The notes under the pieces: model-generated
The model's input: the letters and a program-made list of their open reading frames with translations, nothing else
Told to the model about the DNA's origin: nothing
The model's database searches: none
Made by a program: the position numbers and the translations under genes
Assembly: GCF_030936135.1 (NCBI RefSeq)
Contig: NC_082597.1
Coordinates: 77,668,495 to 77,732,494, forward strand
Reading direction: 5' to 3'
Length of the DNA: 64,000 nucleotides
From: Gavia stellata
Lineage: Eukaryota; Chordata; Aves; Gaviiformes; Gaviidae
In this document: positions 51,073-62,300 of the stretch, piece by piece
Layout of the letters: every line of letters starts with the position of its first letter
Numbering within the stretch: the stretch's first letter is position 1

Positions 51073-52902
51073 TTTTAGTTTTAACTACGTATCATTTGTT
51101 TTTGGAAAAGTTAAATCTAGAAAATGATGGGAGAGACATGTGGCATGGGAGAAATTCACAAACTAAATAGAACTTTTAACTAAGTATTTGATTTCTAACA
51201 AGAACAGGAGCTTGATTCAGTTACTGAAGTACAGGTCTCCAGTGCCAGCTAAGATTTCCCTAGGCTGGTCTGTCTGGTCTCCAGCTTTCAGTGATGGAGA
51301 TGCAGGTCTCTTGTAGGTCCGGTGCACACATGGATGATCTGGGGCAAGGCAAATGGCATTAGATGCACATGGTTAGGCACTGATAAAGGTCCAGAAGTGT
51401 TTTGTAAATGTTTGATATCAGCTTGCAAGGGTGCATTACATGCATTACAATGAGTGTAGTTCCACTAGTCATTATTACTAGGAAAAAAGGTGAGTCCATG
51501 CCTGATGTCAACAAACAGAAAATAAGTCATCTTGTTGGACCTAATAAATGCAAGTGAAGGGATCGCACATAGTGTAGCACTGCACTCCCAATAGTGATGT
51601 TTATCCACGGTATTTTTATTTACAGTATCCAGCAGAAGAGCACCCATCTAACCCTTCTCTGATAAATGGCCAGCTTCAGATGCTTCAAAGGAAGATACAT
51701 ATGTGCTATATTGAAAAAGCTGCGCAATAAACTCTCTAGTAAGAAAAATGTTTTTCTGTTCTTCTCCTTTAGGGGTTGCTTATGTCCTGAACATTTGTGT
51801 TTGGGTTTTTTCTCCCCACCTTGTCCAGTGTTCTCCCTAACCAGCCGAAAGATAACTTTCACTGAACCTACAGATTTCTTATCAGAATTAGATGGCTTAA
51901 TGCATGCACTTCTTCAGTTGCAGCCGTAGAGAAAATATAACTGATCTGAACTGATCAGTTTGACAGTTCTCACTTCTTAGCCATCTCGACTTACTCCTTC
52001 TTAGTTGGAATATCGGCACTTTAATTATATCAGCTGCTCTTAGGAAACAAAATTTTCTTCTTTGATACCTGCAAAGCCTCAGAGTGCAACACAAGTTTTG
52101 TTTATCATGCATTATCAACAAAATCATAATTTTTTTCAAAATGCAGGTATAGTGCCTTTTATGGCTAAAGATATATTAACTTACTTTTCCTTTTAAAATT
52201 TACATTATTACAACTACTTACATGTTAGTAATTTTTGAAGCCTCCAATATAGATGGTGGTTTTGAGTTTGGGACATTTTAACAGAATACATTTATTGCTA
52301 GAACTAGCTTTGCAAATAACAGGATAGCAAAAATGTCATTTCTTGTATGTTATTACTACAACTTAGCTTAGGTGAATTACACCTGTGTTAAGCTACCACA
52401 AGTGAACAGCAGCCCTGCAAGGTTATACCTGACTTGTATATACATCTACTGCATGCTGTAAGAATTAAAACTAGTTCTTTATGTTTCATAAGTGATCGAA
52501 TACGTCCATTCTTCTGAAATTATTCAGTGCTCTGAGAGAGACATTGCATTGTAAGAATGCACTAGAGGGCTATAGGGCCCTAAGAAGTTTAGCTTGCTCA
52601 TCACTACAAAGTGGTTTAACTTAACAGCTCATGTGAAAGTGTCCCCTGATCCCTAGGCAGGTCCTTTGCCCATTTTAAAAGGAAAACAAACACCAGACTT
52701 CTTTGGGGATGAAAACTGGGGGAAGGATGACTACAAAATGAAGGGAGAATGAAGATAACATCAGGTCAGAGGAGGAGTGATGTCTGTAATAAAATGTAGT
52801 CCTAAGCAAATCCTTAAATAGTAAAATGTGTGTCAGTGATTAAAATAAATGCACAAATAAGAGCATAACATGATGACTGAATTACAGTCTGAATTTGGTA
52901 GT

Positions 52903-53463
52903 CAGTGTGTGGTGGGTTAACCCTGGTAGGCAGCTAAGCTCCACAGAGCTGCTTGCTCACTCCCCCTCCCAGTGCGATGGGCGAGAGAATCAGAAGGGCA
53001 AAGTGAGAAAAATTGTGGGTCGAGATAAAGACCGTTTAATAAATGAATAAGGAAAAAACCCCCAAGAACAACAACAAAAAAACCCCCAACCCACAAGTCA
53101 TGCTAAAGCAATCACTCACTACCAGCAGACTGATGCCCAGCCAGTCCCCAAACAATTTTTGGGTAAATTCCCACCCCAGTTTTATCGCTGAGCATGTCGT
53201 TATAAGGTGCGGAGTATCACTTTGGCCAGTTCGGGTCAGCTGTGCCAGCTGTGTCCCCTGCCAGGCTCCTGCCCACCCTGGCCTCCTCGCTGGGGTGCAC
53301 AACGAGAAACAGAAGCGGTCTTGACCCTGTGTAAGGGCTGTTCACCAACAGCTAAAATACTGGTGTGTTACCAACACTGTCTTGGTCACCAATCTAAAAG
53401 ACAGCACCACGCGTGCGGTGAAGAAAATTAACCCCATCGCAGCCAGACCTAGTACACAGTGGA
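52903..53463 (-). mobile_element. Solo LTR of the same ERVL-type family, minus strand, with perfect target duplication
   Basis: The LTR spans 52908-53458 (551 bp): on the plus strand it starts TGTGGTGGGTTAACCC and ends CTAGTACA. It is flanked by identical five-base target duplications, CAGTG at 52903-52907 and at 53459-53463. Its reverse complement aligns with the 49.4-kb LTR at several blocks, including GCTGACCCGAACTGGCCAAAG, TTTATCTCGACCCAC and the GACTGGCTGGGCATCAGT segment, so both are of one family although well diverged. No internal retroviral sequence remains. It lies in the same orientation as SHISAL1. Confidence 0.93.
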
Positions 53464-56400
53464 AGAACTTCATCAATTTATTGTAATCTGGGTAATTTTA
53501 CTTGCTGTCTTTGCTTCTCTGAGAATCAGAGATCCAATAAACAAAGTGCAATATTTTTTTTAAAGTATTTTTCCTGAAAATAACTTTGCTTAATTCCTGA
53601 GGATTAAAGAGCCTTATTTCTACAGAAATACTTCAGATGAAAGTATTGTACCTGAAAGGCTCTTAAGTTGTCGTTGCAAAGATGGCAGCTGTTCCTGAAG
53701 TGGAGTTGCATGTGCAAATTCTCACACTGTTTTTGAAAAGTATTATTGAACAGCTAAGTGATATAGATGCTCCTATCTCTGTTCCTACTAATTTTGAGAG
53801 GAGAATAGTCTGTCGTGCTTCAAATGACTGATTTAAGCTCATCTTAAGATTTATCTACTCTACCTTAAAAAGTAAACAGCCAGTGTACATCAAACTGTTA
53901 CTTCCCTATCTGTTCACAGTTACAGATCTGTGTAATGCTGATTAAATTTTTAATTTAACTACTAAATTTTTAAAGCCCCAAGGCTTTCAGAATGGCTGGT
54001 CTTTATAAGCTTTTCATATGGATCTACAGAAATATTCACACGTGTGCATTTTTCTTGGCACAATGCCAGTCGTTTGAGATCCTCTGATAATTTTCCTATA
54101 TGGATGTTCATTTCCTACTTCAAAGGAAAAATACTGTAATGTGCAAATAATCTGTCAATTTTTGCTTGTTAATATAAGGCTTGCTGTCATCCCTGATTTT
54201 ATAAATGTGTTTCAATCCATTAAATGAATATAAGTATTGACATTACTGCAAAGCAAATCTAAGAGTTAGTGGTGACAAAGGGTATTCTTCTGGCATGACT
54301 GCATGCTGCTCCTCCCTTTAGTATGCACTCCTTGTGTGGCTAGTACAACTAGTAAGTGTTCACAAATCCTAAAAGTGCGTGCCATTGGGACCTTGATAGC
54401 ATTGAAATAAAATCCGTCTGAAGTTTCCGTATTCTCAATTCAATATCATCCTTTTTTACAAAGAAGCCATAGACTACCTACTATGAACTGAAACCTTTCT
54501 TTTCAGCCTTATTTGTCCCTGCCCTGAGAGCATTTTGCCCACGTTAGGCAACTGCATCTCCTTCTTAACCACACAGCTAAAGCTGCCAAACTTCATCCTC
54601 ATTCTGAGCCACGACCTCAGTATCTGACCACACATCTGCTCCGTTGCCACTGTCACCGCTTCTCTCCTTTCCTGACACAACGAAGACCGGGCTCTGGGAA
54701 CTTTTCTGCTACTCGTGCCCATACTTTCATTCTGCTTGTGGAGCCAGTGAAAGTTACGCTTCCAATTGTTAAGTGCAGTTTTCAACCATGCATGCAGATT
54801 TTAGAAATTTAGTACTACGATTGTGAATCTGAGTATATCAAAGGCTTGAAAGTAAAGCATGATCTTACAGACAGAAGTCTGTAAATCTAGGGAACTCAAA
54901 AGGAGCTTGCACTACATTTTCCTTTCAGCTCAGTTTAAAAATTACATTCATGTAATTCCAGTGAGAGTAGCATCCTTCTTTTCCCCTGTCATTCTCACTG
55001 CATAAAGCCAGTAGTTTTGCTTTATGGAAGCTGACCTGTCTTGGACAAAAAAATTTACATTCATGCTGGCTGCAAAATAATAAAGTTCATCCTGTAAAAT
55101 GCATGTGAGTTAGCAATGACCTAAACCCACTCCTACAGATGTCAGTAGTAAAATTCCCCAAGGAGCAGAGTTAGGCTGGCATGAAAGGCTTGTGATGATT
55201 TCGGATTAAGCCTGTATTCTACATGCTAATAATGGATGTCAGATAATAAAATACTAATAGCCAAGGAGCAACAAGAAGATAAGGTACGCATTTACAAAGA
55301 CAATAGTTTGTGATGTTAACAGATAAATTATGTAAGAAGTAAAAGCTGTATGTAACTAGTTTCAAATTAAAACATTGTACTTCAGTGGCAGTACTTTTCT
55401 TCTAAGAGAAAAAAATACCGGAACACTGGCTTTATGTCTGGGTTTAAGGGAATAAGTGTGTATATATACCAGTGGCTGACTACTTCTATTTGCACACACG
55501 GTGTCATCGCAGTGTCCCATTCAACTGGAACATGGGTATTTACATCATCTTGAGGAAAATGGTTGGAGAAGTGGGATCTCAGGATCTCAGTATCTAGTAG
55601 AAGTTCCCTATAAAGAGTGGTAAAGGGATGAAAACCTAAAGATCAGCAGAAGAGACTGGAGGGGCTGGAAAAGTTTTGTGATGCTGGATCACTGGGATAC
55701 ATCCACTGAAGTCTTCTTGAATAATTGGCTTCATTCATGCAGCAGGGAAATAGCTTTCTGAAATGACTTTAACCTGGAAAACAACAAAGAAGCTGCTACA
55801 ACCCCTGTGCCTGATTCTAGTACACAGGAGGAGGGTAGTTACATAACTAGGGATGCAGCGCCATACATAGGGATAGCAGTGGAAGGACTCTAAAGCAAAG
55901 AGTGTTTTAAGATTAGGCAGAGAAGTAGTCTAATTGATAATATTATAACATTGTTAGTAAAAGGACTGTGTCAGTTACAGCTAAATAAAGAACTATCATC
56001 AGCAAGAATCAACTTGAACACTTGCAAACAAGCAATAAGAATGTGGGCAACAAAATGCACACTTGAATTAACTGATGAGGATCTAACACTGAATATCATA
56101 GGCATTACGCAGACAGAGTAGTAACAACTCTAACTGGAGCACAAGGATACTTTAAGATATATAATGGCTGGTAAAGTTTTAAGTGTGGTGGTTAGGGATG
56201 TGATGTAGTACAAGGGAATAAGGAGCAGTGATGGAAAAGAAAATCTTTTTGGATTAAAAAGGTGCTTTGAGAATGGAGGATGAAAGACGTTTTACTGAGA
56301 GTTAAAAACTTGTAGGATCAAATCTATTTGGACTAAGAACCTTTTCAATTATCTCTTTTTAAATATGCATTCACAATTACAGAAAACTTTAATGTCATAA

Positions 56401-57131
56401 ATAGCTCCTGAAGAACAAATGCAACTAATAATCAGAGCATTCGACTAATTGTCAATCTAACAACTGACAGACTTCTGCGCAAATCCTTTCTGTGTGCTAG
56501 AAGCAAACATCTAGGGCAGATCTACCAAGCATCAGGAGAAAAATCTCTGGAACCATTCCCTGGTTCAGTCAATTCTTTAGATTCAGGAAAATAACATAGT
56601 ATTTGCATACCATGATGTCATGCATTTTTCTTTTAAATATATGTAAGACAACTTACATTGTATCTAACGTATTCATCTCAAGAATAGCTGAAGTTCCAAG
56701 TTCAATCCTTCACATGCTTACATACTCTTGTGTGCACATATAAAAACACACAATTGCAACCCAACTTGCTCTGCTTTCAACAGATGGTTATTTAGCAAAA
56801 TCGTTGGATTGTACAGTGGTGTAGAGCTTGCTTTTATCTTTTAGATAAGCTGAAAAACTATCATATCAAAACAGTAGCTTTGTTTCTTCTAAATTTTCAG
56901 CCTGCTTTACCCTGTCAGTCCCCCACCACCTTTTCGTTCTTAAACTGAATTTTCAATTGCATTTCAAATTCCAGCTTCCAGTTCTTAAATACAAAGAGGC
57001 TTTGTTTATTTATTACTCAATTAACAATCCATTTGATCTTGTTTCTTTTGTAGGAACCCAGTATTAAATCGCAACTCATTTCTCCCTGTGGCACACATCA
57101 GTGAAAGATAAATTCAAACCATAAAAGTTAC

Positions 57132-57198
57132 CTGCTGACAAGAGTAATGAAAACAGAACCATCAGCGCATTCAAGGACTGTTGACCACAACTTGTCAT
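57132..57198 (-). CDS. SHISAL1: SHISAL1 coding exon 1: start codon and signal peptide
   Basis: The ATG is at 57198-57196 on the minus strand, with A at position -3. It encodes 22 full codons beginning MTSCGQQSLNALMVLFSLLL and one base of codon 23, then the donor GTAAC at 57131. The mammalian protein starts with almost the same residues, which fixes the start. The polar N-terminal eight residues followed by a Leu/Val/Phe-rich core form a signal peptide that runs on into exon 2 and is probably cleaved after Ser-Ala near residue 26. Joined to the two other coding exons the product has 201 residues, against 199 recalled for human. The complete exon is 57132-57230, including 32 nt of 5' UTR. Confidence 0.95.
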
Positions 57199-57230
57199 CG
57201 TTGGCTTTCATTGGTCCATTAGAGAATTAC
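57199..57230 (-). other. SHISAL1: SHISAL1 5' UTR part of the start exon, with two upstream ATGs
   Basis: The acceptor is CCTCTTGTCCAACAG, ending at 57231. The 32-nt leader holds two ATGs. The one at 57219 opens ATG-GAC-CAA-TGA, in frame with the main start but closed at once. The one at 57211 is out of frame, overlaps the main start and would run 55 codons across the splice junction to a TGA at 47528-47526. Both have C at -3, a weaker context than the main ATG. More 5' UTR must come from an upstream exon outside the window. Confidence 0.85.
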
Positions 57231-60200
57231 CTGTTGGACAAGAGGCAACATCATGGTTAAGTGTCTGTTTCATCTCACTTTCATTGTTCAAACTTTCACT
57301 TCCCCACAAAGCTTTGGTAAAACGAGATGGCTTCACACAGTAAGAAAAAAAAAATCATACTTTTTTCCGGACTTAGAAGTGAAATAAATTCTCCTTTCTA
57401 TGATTTTGTTAAAATCCCTTTCTCGTTTCACCATGAATGTATACATCTATTTAGATACTTTTCATTAACCCAGAATAGAGATGAATCATATAAAGTCTTT
57501 ATTGGATATTCTCACCTCCCCTGTAATCTACATTCAGCAAAACTGTGCTTGTTTTACTGTCACAAGAATGGGCTGTTGTATTATGCCTATAAGGACTAGA
57601 AGGATATAAACAATATAAAAATAAATTGGCTGCTTTGAAAGTCAATCTGTTTTACCCCATTAGAGGGTGCAGTCGTTCAGAAAGTGGGTCGAGCAACTGA
57701 GATGGTTGGAAACATTACAAAAAAAGGTCTTTTCATTAGAATCGGAGCTTTTAATGGGATTACTATTTCTTGTTTTCCTAGAAGTGAGGGTGAGATGTGA
57801 TGCAGTTTGGTTGGCAGTCATCATAAAAAGGCTATCCTAGTTTTTTGCAGAACAGCCCCACAACTGGGTGAGTCCAGTTGCATCTCATACGCACATTGAT
57901 TCAACGTCACCAGCGGCACATTCTACAGCTCTAGCAGAGGCTCTGTCCCAATACGGGTGTCGTCACCAACATCAGTAGGAACGTTTCGTACCCTATCCTG
58001 TTGTCATTGCTAATGCAGACTAACGCTGGACGTATAAGGTCTTCAGCATTCTGAACTCACGTTGACATTAGAGAATAATAAAGAGGTAATTTATTTGTTA
58101 GTACAACACCACTGGGAGCTTGGGCTATAAAACAGAAAGCCTAGGTGGTGCTACTGAAAGATGGTGGGGTTAGTTTAATTCTTGGGTTGTTAAAAAATTG
58201 TTCTAAGGTGTAAGAAGCAACTTGGAAAAAAGAAAGGAAAATGGCAATTTATGTCAAAAATTGCAGTTTCTGACAGCTCAAGAGCAAAATGATGCCAAAT
58301 GGTTATGAAGTCAGTGCTTTACCATATAAACACTAGGTAGTTTACTAATAGGTGTCTACTACAATCTACTGAATCAAATTAAAATCCCAAGACAATTGCA
58401 CCTGCTTGTAACAAAAGGGGAGGGTGTGAAAATCAACATTATCATGAATAGCTAAATTCTGAGTAACATATGTGGGCACAGGAGAGGAGACACAGTGCTA
58501 GCTACAAAGTGTTTAGAGACAAAAGATTTCTCACTAACAAAAAATGCTGTGTCCAGCACAAGCAGATTCTCTAAGAAGTCATCTTAGCAAATGAAAAAAA
58601 CAGATCACAAACCTAAAAATCAATGGTAACTTTTGTACAAGAAATCATGACAGTTTATACTGTTATCTGCAAGCATGATTAACATCCAAACCATTGTATT
58701 TGTAGCTTTAAAATAAGTCAGTTCTTCCAAGGGGAAAACAATCAGAAACCATAACACCATAAGGGAAAAAAAAGTGCAGAAAACAATGAATGCTAATTCA
58801 GAATATTTCTCTAAGCATCAATCCTGTTTGAAAAAGCCACCACTTTTTTTTCAGAAGGAATATCATATTAATTAAAACACCAAGCAGACTTAAAGTTAGA
58901 ATTGCATAAAAAAGAATAATACTGACTATAAGTCAGAGGTTAAGAATGTAGGAGTTTAATCAAGAAAAACAGATACAAAGAACAAGCCATTGCCAATATT
59001 GTTAGAAATAAAAGGAGTAAGATTTTTTGTTGAGTAAACCGAAGCTGCAGGAATTCTGATAGTGATTCATTACTAGAGGGAAATCTTGGCTTTAGTAACA
59101 GTTAATTAAAAAGAGATCAATAGGCACTTCTGTTGTGTATCTGGGAAGAGACAGATGTTTGGTATAGCTGAGACTATTAAATATTTCCATATCAAGAATA
59201 ATTTAGGATGACATTAATGAGTTGATACTAAGGTTTGTAATTTGATATTTGCAATTCTGTGTAATTTGTATCCAGTTATTTTAGAAGAGCTGGCTGGGGG
59301 ACATATATATCCTTTTTTCAGTTTGTTGGGAAACTATGGCAGCTTTCAGAGGACCTGAAGAAACCGAAGGACATTTTTAGAAGTAAATGAGATCATCCAG
59401 GTAATTACAAGCTTGTGAGTGTGATGTGGATCTAGAGAAAGTTAATGGAATGGTTAATATAGAATCCAATTAATAAATAATTAAGGATACTAATATAATT
59501 AATGCATATCACTGTGGGTTTGTGGTAAAGCAAATTTTATTTCTCTCAGTGTTGTTGTTGATGAAGGTAGCTTAAAAATAGTAATAATATAGTAGATTTC
59601 TGTAACATATCTCACTTAGTAGCATGCAATTTGTCCAGGCAGTGAGAATTATGCAAAAAACCAATATAGCATATCAGTTATGGAAGACTGACTCAGACTG
59701 GAAATAAGATGCATGTTTTTTGAAAAGTACAGTCTTGCTAGTAATTGAATACACACAGCCTTACTGGTAATTTTTTAATCAGTACTGTATGTAGAAATCT
59801 AGAAGCTTTTCAGGGAGGGGAAGATTTATTCAATTATGTCCAATAGAACTGGCAACAATGAAATTGGCATTTTAATCCAAGTCTTGTGATGCTTGTATTT
59901 CGTTAAGCGCCAGCTGGGAAGATCAGAGCAAGGAGACTAGAACACTAGAGCCACACATCGAAGGCCAGGAGAGGGACAGAATCTGTGTGTATGTATACAG
60001 ACATACATATTTGTGATGATAAGGACATGCTCCGTTTTGATAACCACTGATCATTAACTGAATATGACCATTTTTAGGAGGACAGAGATACAACTAACCA
60101 CTTACTACTTGACCATTTTGAATTTTTTTTTTACATGCTGTTGACTGACTAAAGCAGTCATATTTAGTGCGGTATCATGAGGATGTCTCTGAGTTATTAG

Positions 60201-60341
60201 AGCTCAGTCAGCCAGGTGGAAGACATGGGCAGAATAGGTGGCATGCTAAAAGAAAGTGCTTAGATTGTACAAAGTATTTCCTAATGCTAGGCCAGAGAAT
60301 AGAGATGATAGAAACATGGTAATTAGCAGTGATCTACCGGA

Positions 60342-60397
60342 ATATTATTATTATTATTATTATTTTATTGTTATTGTTATTGTTATTGTTATTGTTA

Positions 60398-60444
<47 letters not shown>

Positions 60445-60445
60445 G
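60342..60445. repeat. (TTA)n / (TTGTTA)n microsatellite
   Basis: About 104 bp: TTA units, then about six TTGTTA units from roughly 60367 to 60402, then about fourteen TTA units. The central block looks like a TTA to TTG variant amplified within the array. The short frame across it encodes only low-complexity Ile, Tyr and Val. Confidence 0.95.
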
Positions 60446-61544
60446 ACTGATAGGACACTTCAAAATTAGAGAATTACATTTGAAGAAAAGAGGAAAGTTC
60501 ATATTGGTTGTGGGTTCCTGTTTGTTTTTTTTTTTAAATAAAATTTGAGGGCCTGGAGGCTAAGACATTAGGTTTTCTTCCTCGTTCTGTAAATCAGCAA
60601 TCAGAAAGGTGGTCTAGTGCACCGATTTTAATTTTTAATGTACCATTTTAAGCTTATTTCTGGTCACCATGGTGGAAAGGAGAATGCCCATCCTTTTCCA
60701 TATCCTTTAAGATTCCTAGCTTCACATCACCTCCTCCCTTCTGCTAGCAATCACAAGTATCTCTGCAGCTACATCATAAAGTAGAGTTTGAAGAATCAGA
60801 GTTTTAGAGGCTTTTTTTCACTCTGTGTTTCAACATGTCTACCATGAAATAGAAGAAATGGTCCTTACTCAGGTGTTTTAAGTGCTTTGCTATCTTTTCA
60901 CGGAATAAGGATTATGCTAGGAATATTGCTTTCCCTTGCAGAAGATGCAACAATGAATGATTCAAAGAGAGCAACATTCAAAGGAAAGGTGCTGTAATAT
61001 TATGATCAAGGAGAACAGACATTAATATGAGACACAGCAGGTGGGTGGCTTTTTGTTTGCCGACGAAAAGCCTGCAATTGCACTGTCACTTCTAATCTCA
61101 CCACCACTACGGAAACTGAACTCATTTGTCTTTAACCTCCCTCCTCACCATGGACTTTAGGTGCAGGGAACAGATACATGTATCAGATCATTATGCCATA
61201 CTTTACTTTTTACTTACACACCGTGACATTTTAGCTCTTACTCTGCTGCTATGTACATTGCTTTGGTTATCCTTGTAGTTTTATCTAGCTGTCTTTTCTT
61301 GAAGAGAATCAGTGAATCACTGGAAAGAAAAGCTGCCAAGAGAAATAACCGTTTCATGTGGCAACATTTTTATGTAGAAATAATTTTCCCTTCACTTTGA
61401 AGGAAAAGAAAAGCTATGTTTAGAAGAGATGTTTGAAAAACATTGCACATTTTGCATTTTTTGGTTATTAGACAGAACAAAAGGAGCTATCAAGGGAATT
61501 TATTAAATACATCAGCACTGTCTCACAAATTAGCTCTCTGTATA

Positions 61545-61965
61545 GAATAACAGAAAATAAGGCGATTCAAGAGATCATTTAATCCATCTTTCTCTCACAG
61601 GATTAAGTCCATCTAAACCACTCTTAGTAGAAGTTCACAGAATCTCCACCACCAGAGGGGTTTTCCAGCCTTCTCAGGCAATTCCCTTCCAGTGTTTCTC
61701 TAACTTCATGGCTAGAAAGGTTGTCCTGTGTCTAACTTGCAGCTCCTTTGCTTTGATTCAAGCCCATCCTAACCCCAGTGGAGCTGGAGAACATTTTACT
61801 TACAGATACAGTGGTTACATCTCTCTTTGCATCAGTCTTTAATTAACACGTACAAAAAGCACTATCATATCTTCACTCAGCCTCTTCTTAGGCTAACAAC
61901 TTCCACTTCGTACAATCTTTCCTTAAAAAACGTATTTGCTATACCTCCTCTTAAATCTGGCTTTA
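61545..61965 (-). mobile_element. Ancient, strongly decayed CR1 fragment
   Basis: The plus strand shows the order typical of a reversed CR1 3' region: GAGATCATTTAATCCATC, then AGAATCTCCACCACC, TTCCAGTGTTTCTCTAACTT, GCCCATCCTAACCCCAGTGG, and TTCACTCAGCCTCTTCTTAG. Identity to known CR1 sequence is low and no frame is open, so this belongs to an old insertion. Its boundaries are approximate. Confidence 0.72.
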
Positions 61966-62158
61966 CACTTTATGGCAAGGTTGTGCGTGTAACTTTAGTG
62001 TAGTTTTGGTTTCAGTTGTTTATATTTTCTTACTGCCCAGAAGGTCCTAATAAACACCCCAATAGCTGCCAACTCTTCCAACATAAATAAAATTACAGCA
62101 TTACGGAAGTGCAGAGAGCCATAGAGCTTCTGCTAATTCTCATAGTTAATCAACTATG

Positions 62159-62300
62159 GTGGTGGAGTCACCATCCCTGGAGATGTTCAAGGAACGTGTG
62201 GCCGAGGCATTGTGGGACATGGTTTAGTGGGCATGGTGGTGTTAGTTGATGGTTGGACTTGATGATCTTACAGGTCTTTTCCAACCTTAGTGATTCTGTG
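62159..62300 (+). mobile_element. CR1 LINE, 142-bp 3'-end fragment
   Basis: GGAGTCACCATCCCTGGAGA, GACATGGTTTAGTGGGCATG, GGTTGGACTTGATGATCTTA and TTTTCCAACCTTAGTGATTC are consecutive pieces of the avian CR1 3' end: the last codons of ORF2, the stop region and a one-unit tail ending GATTCTGTG. It is severely 5'-truncated and of intermediate age. Confidence 0.95.

Noticed and set aside
60256..60450. 64-codon frame ending in Ile/Val repeats
   Set aside because: It is translation of the TTA/TTG microsatellite.
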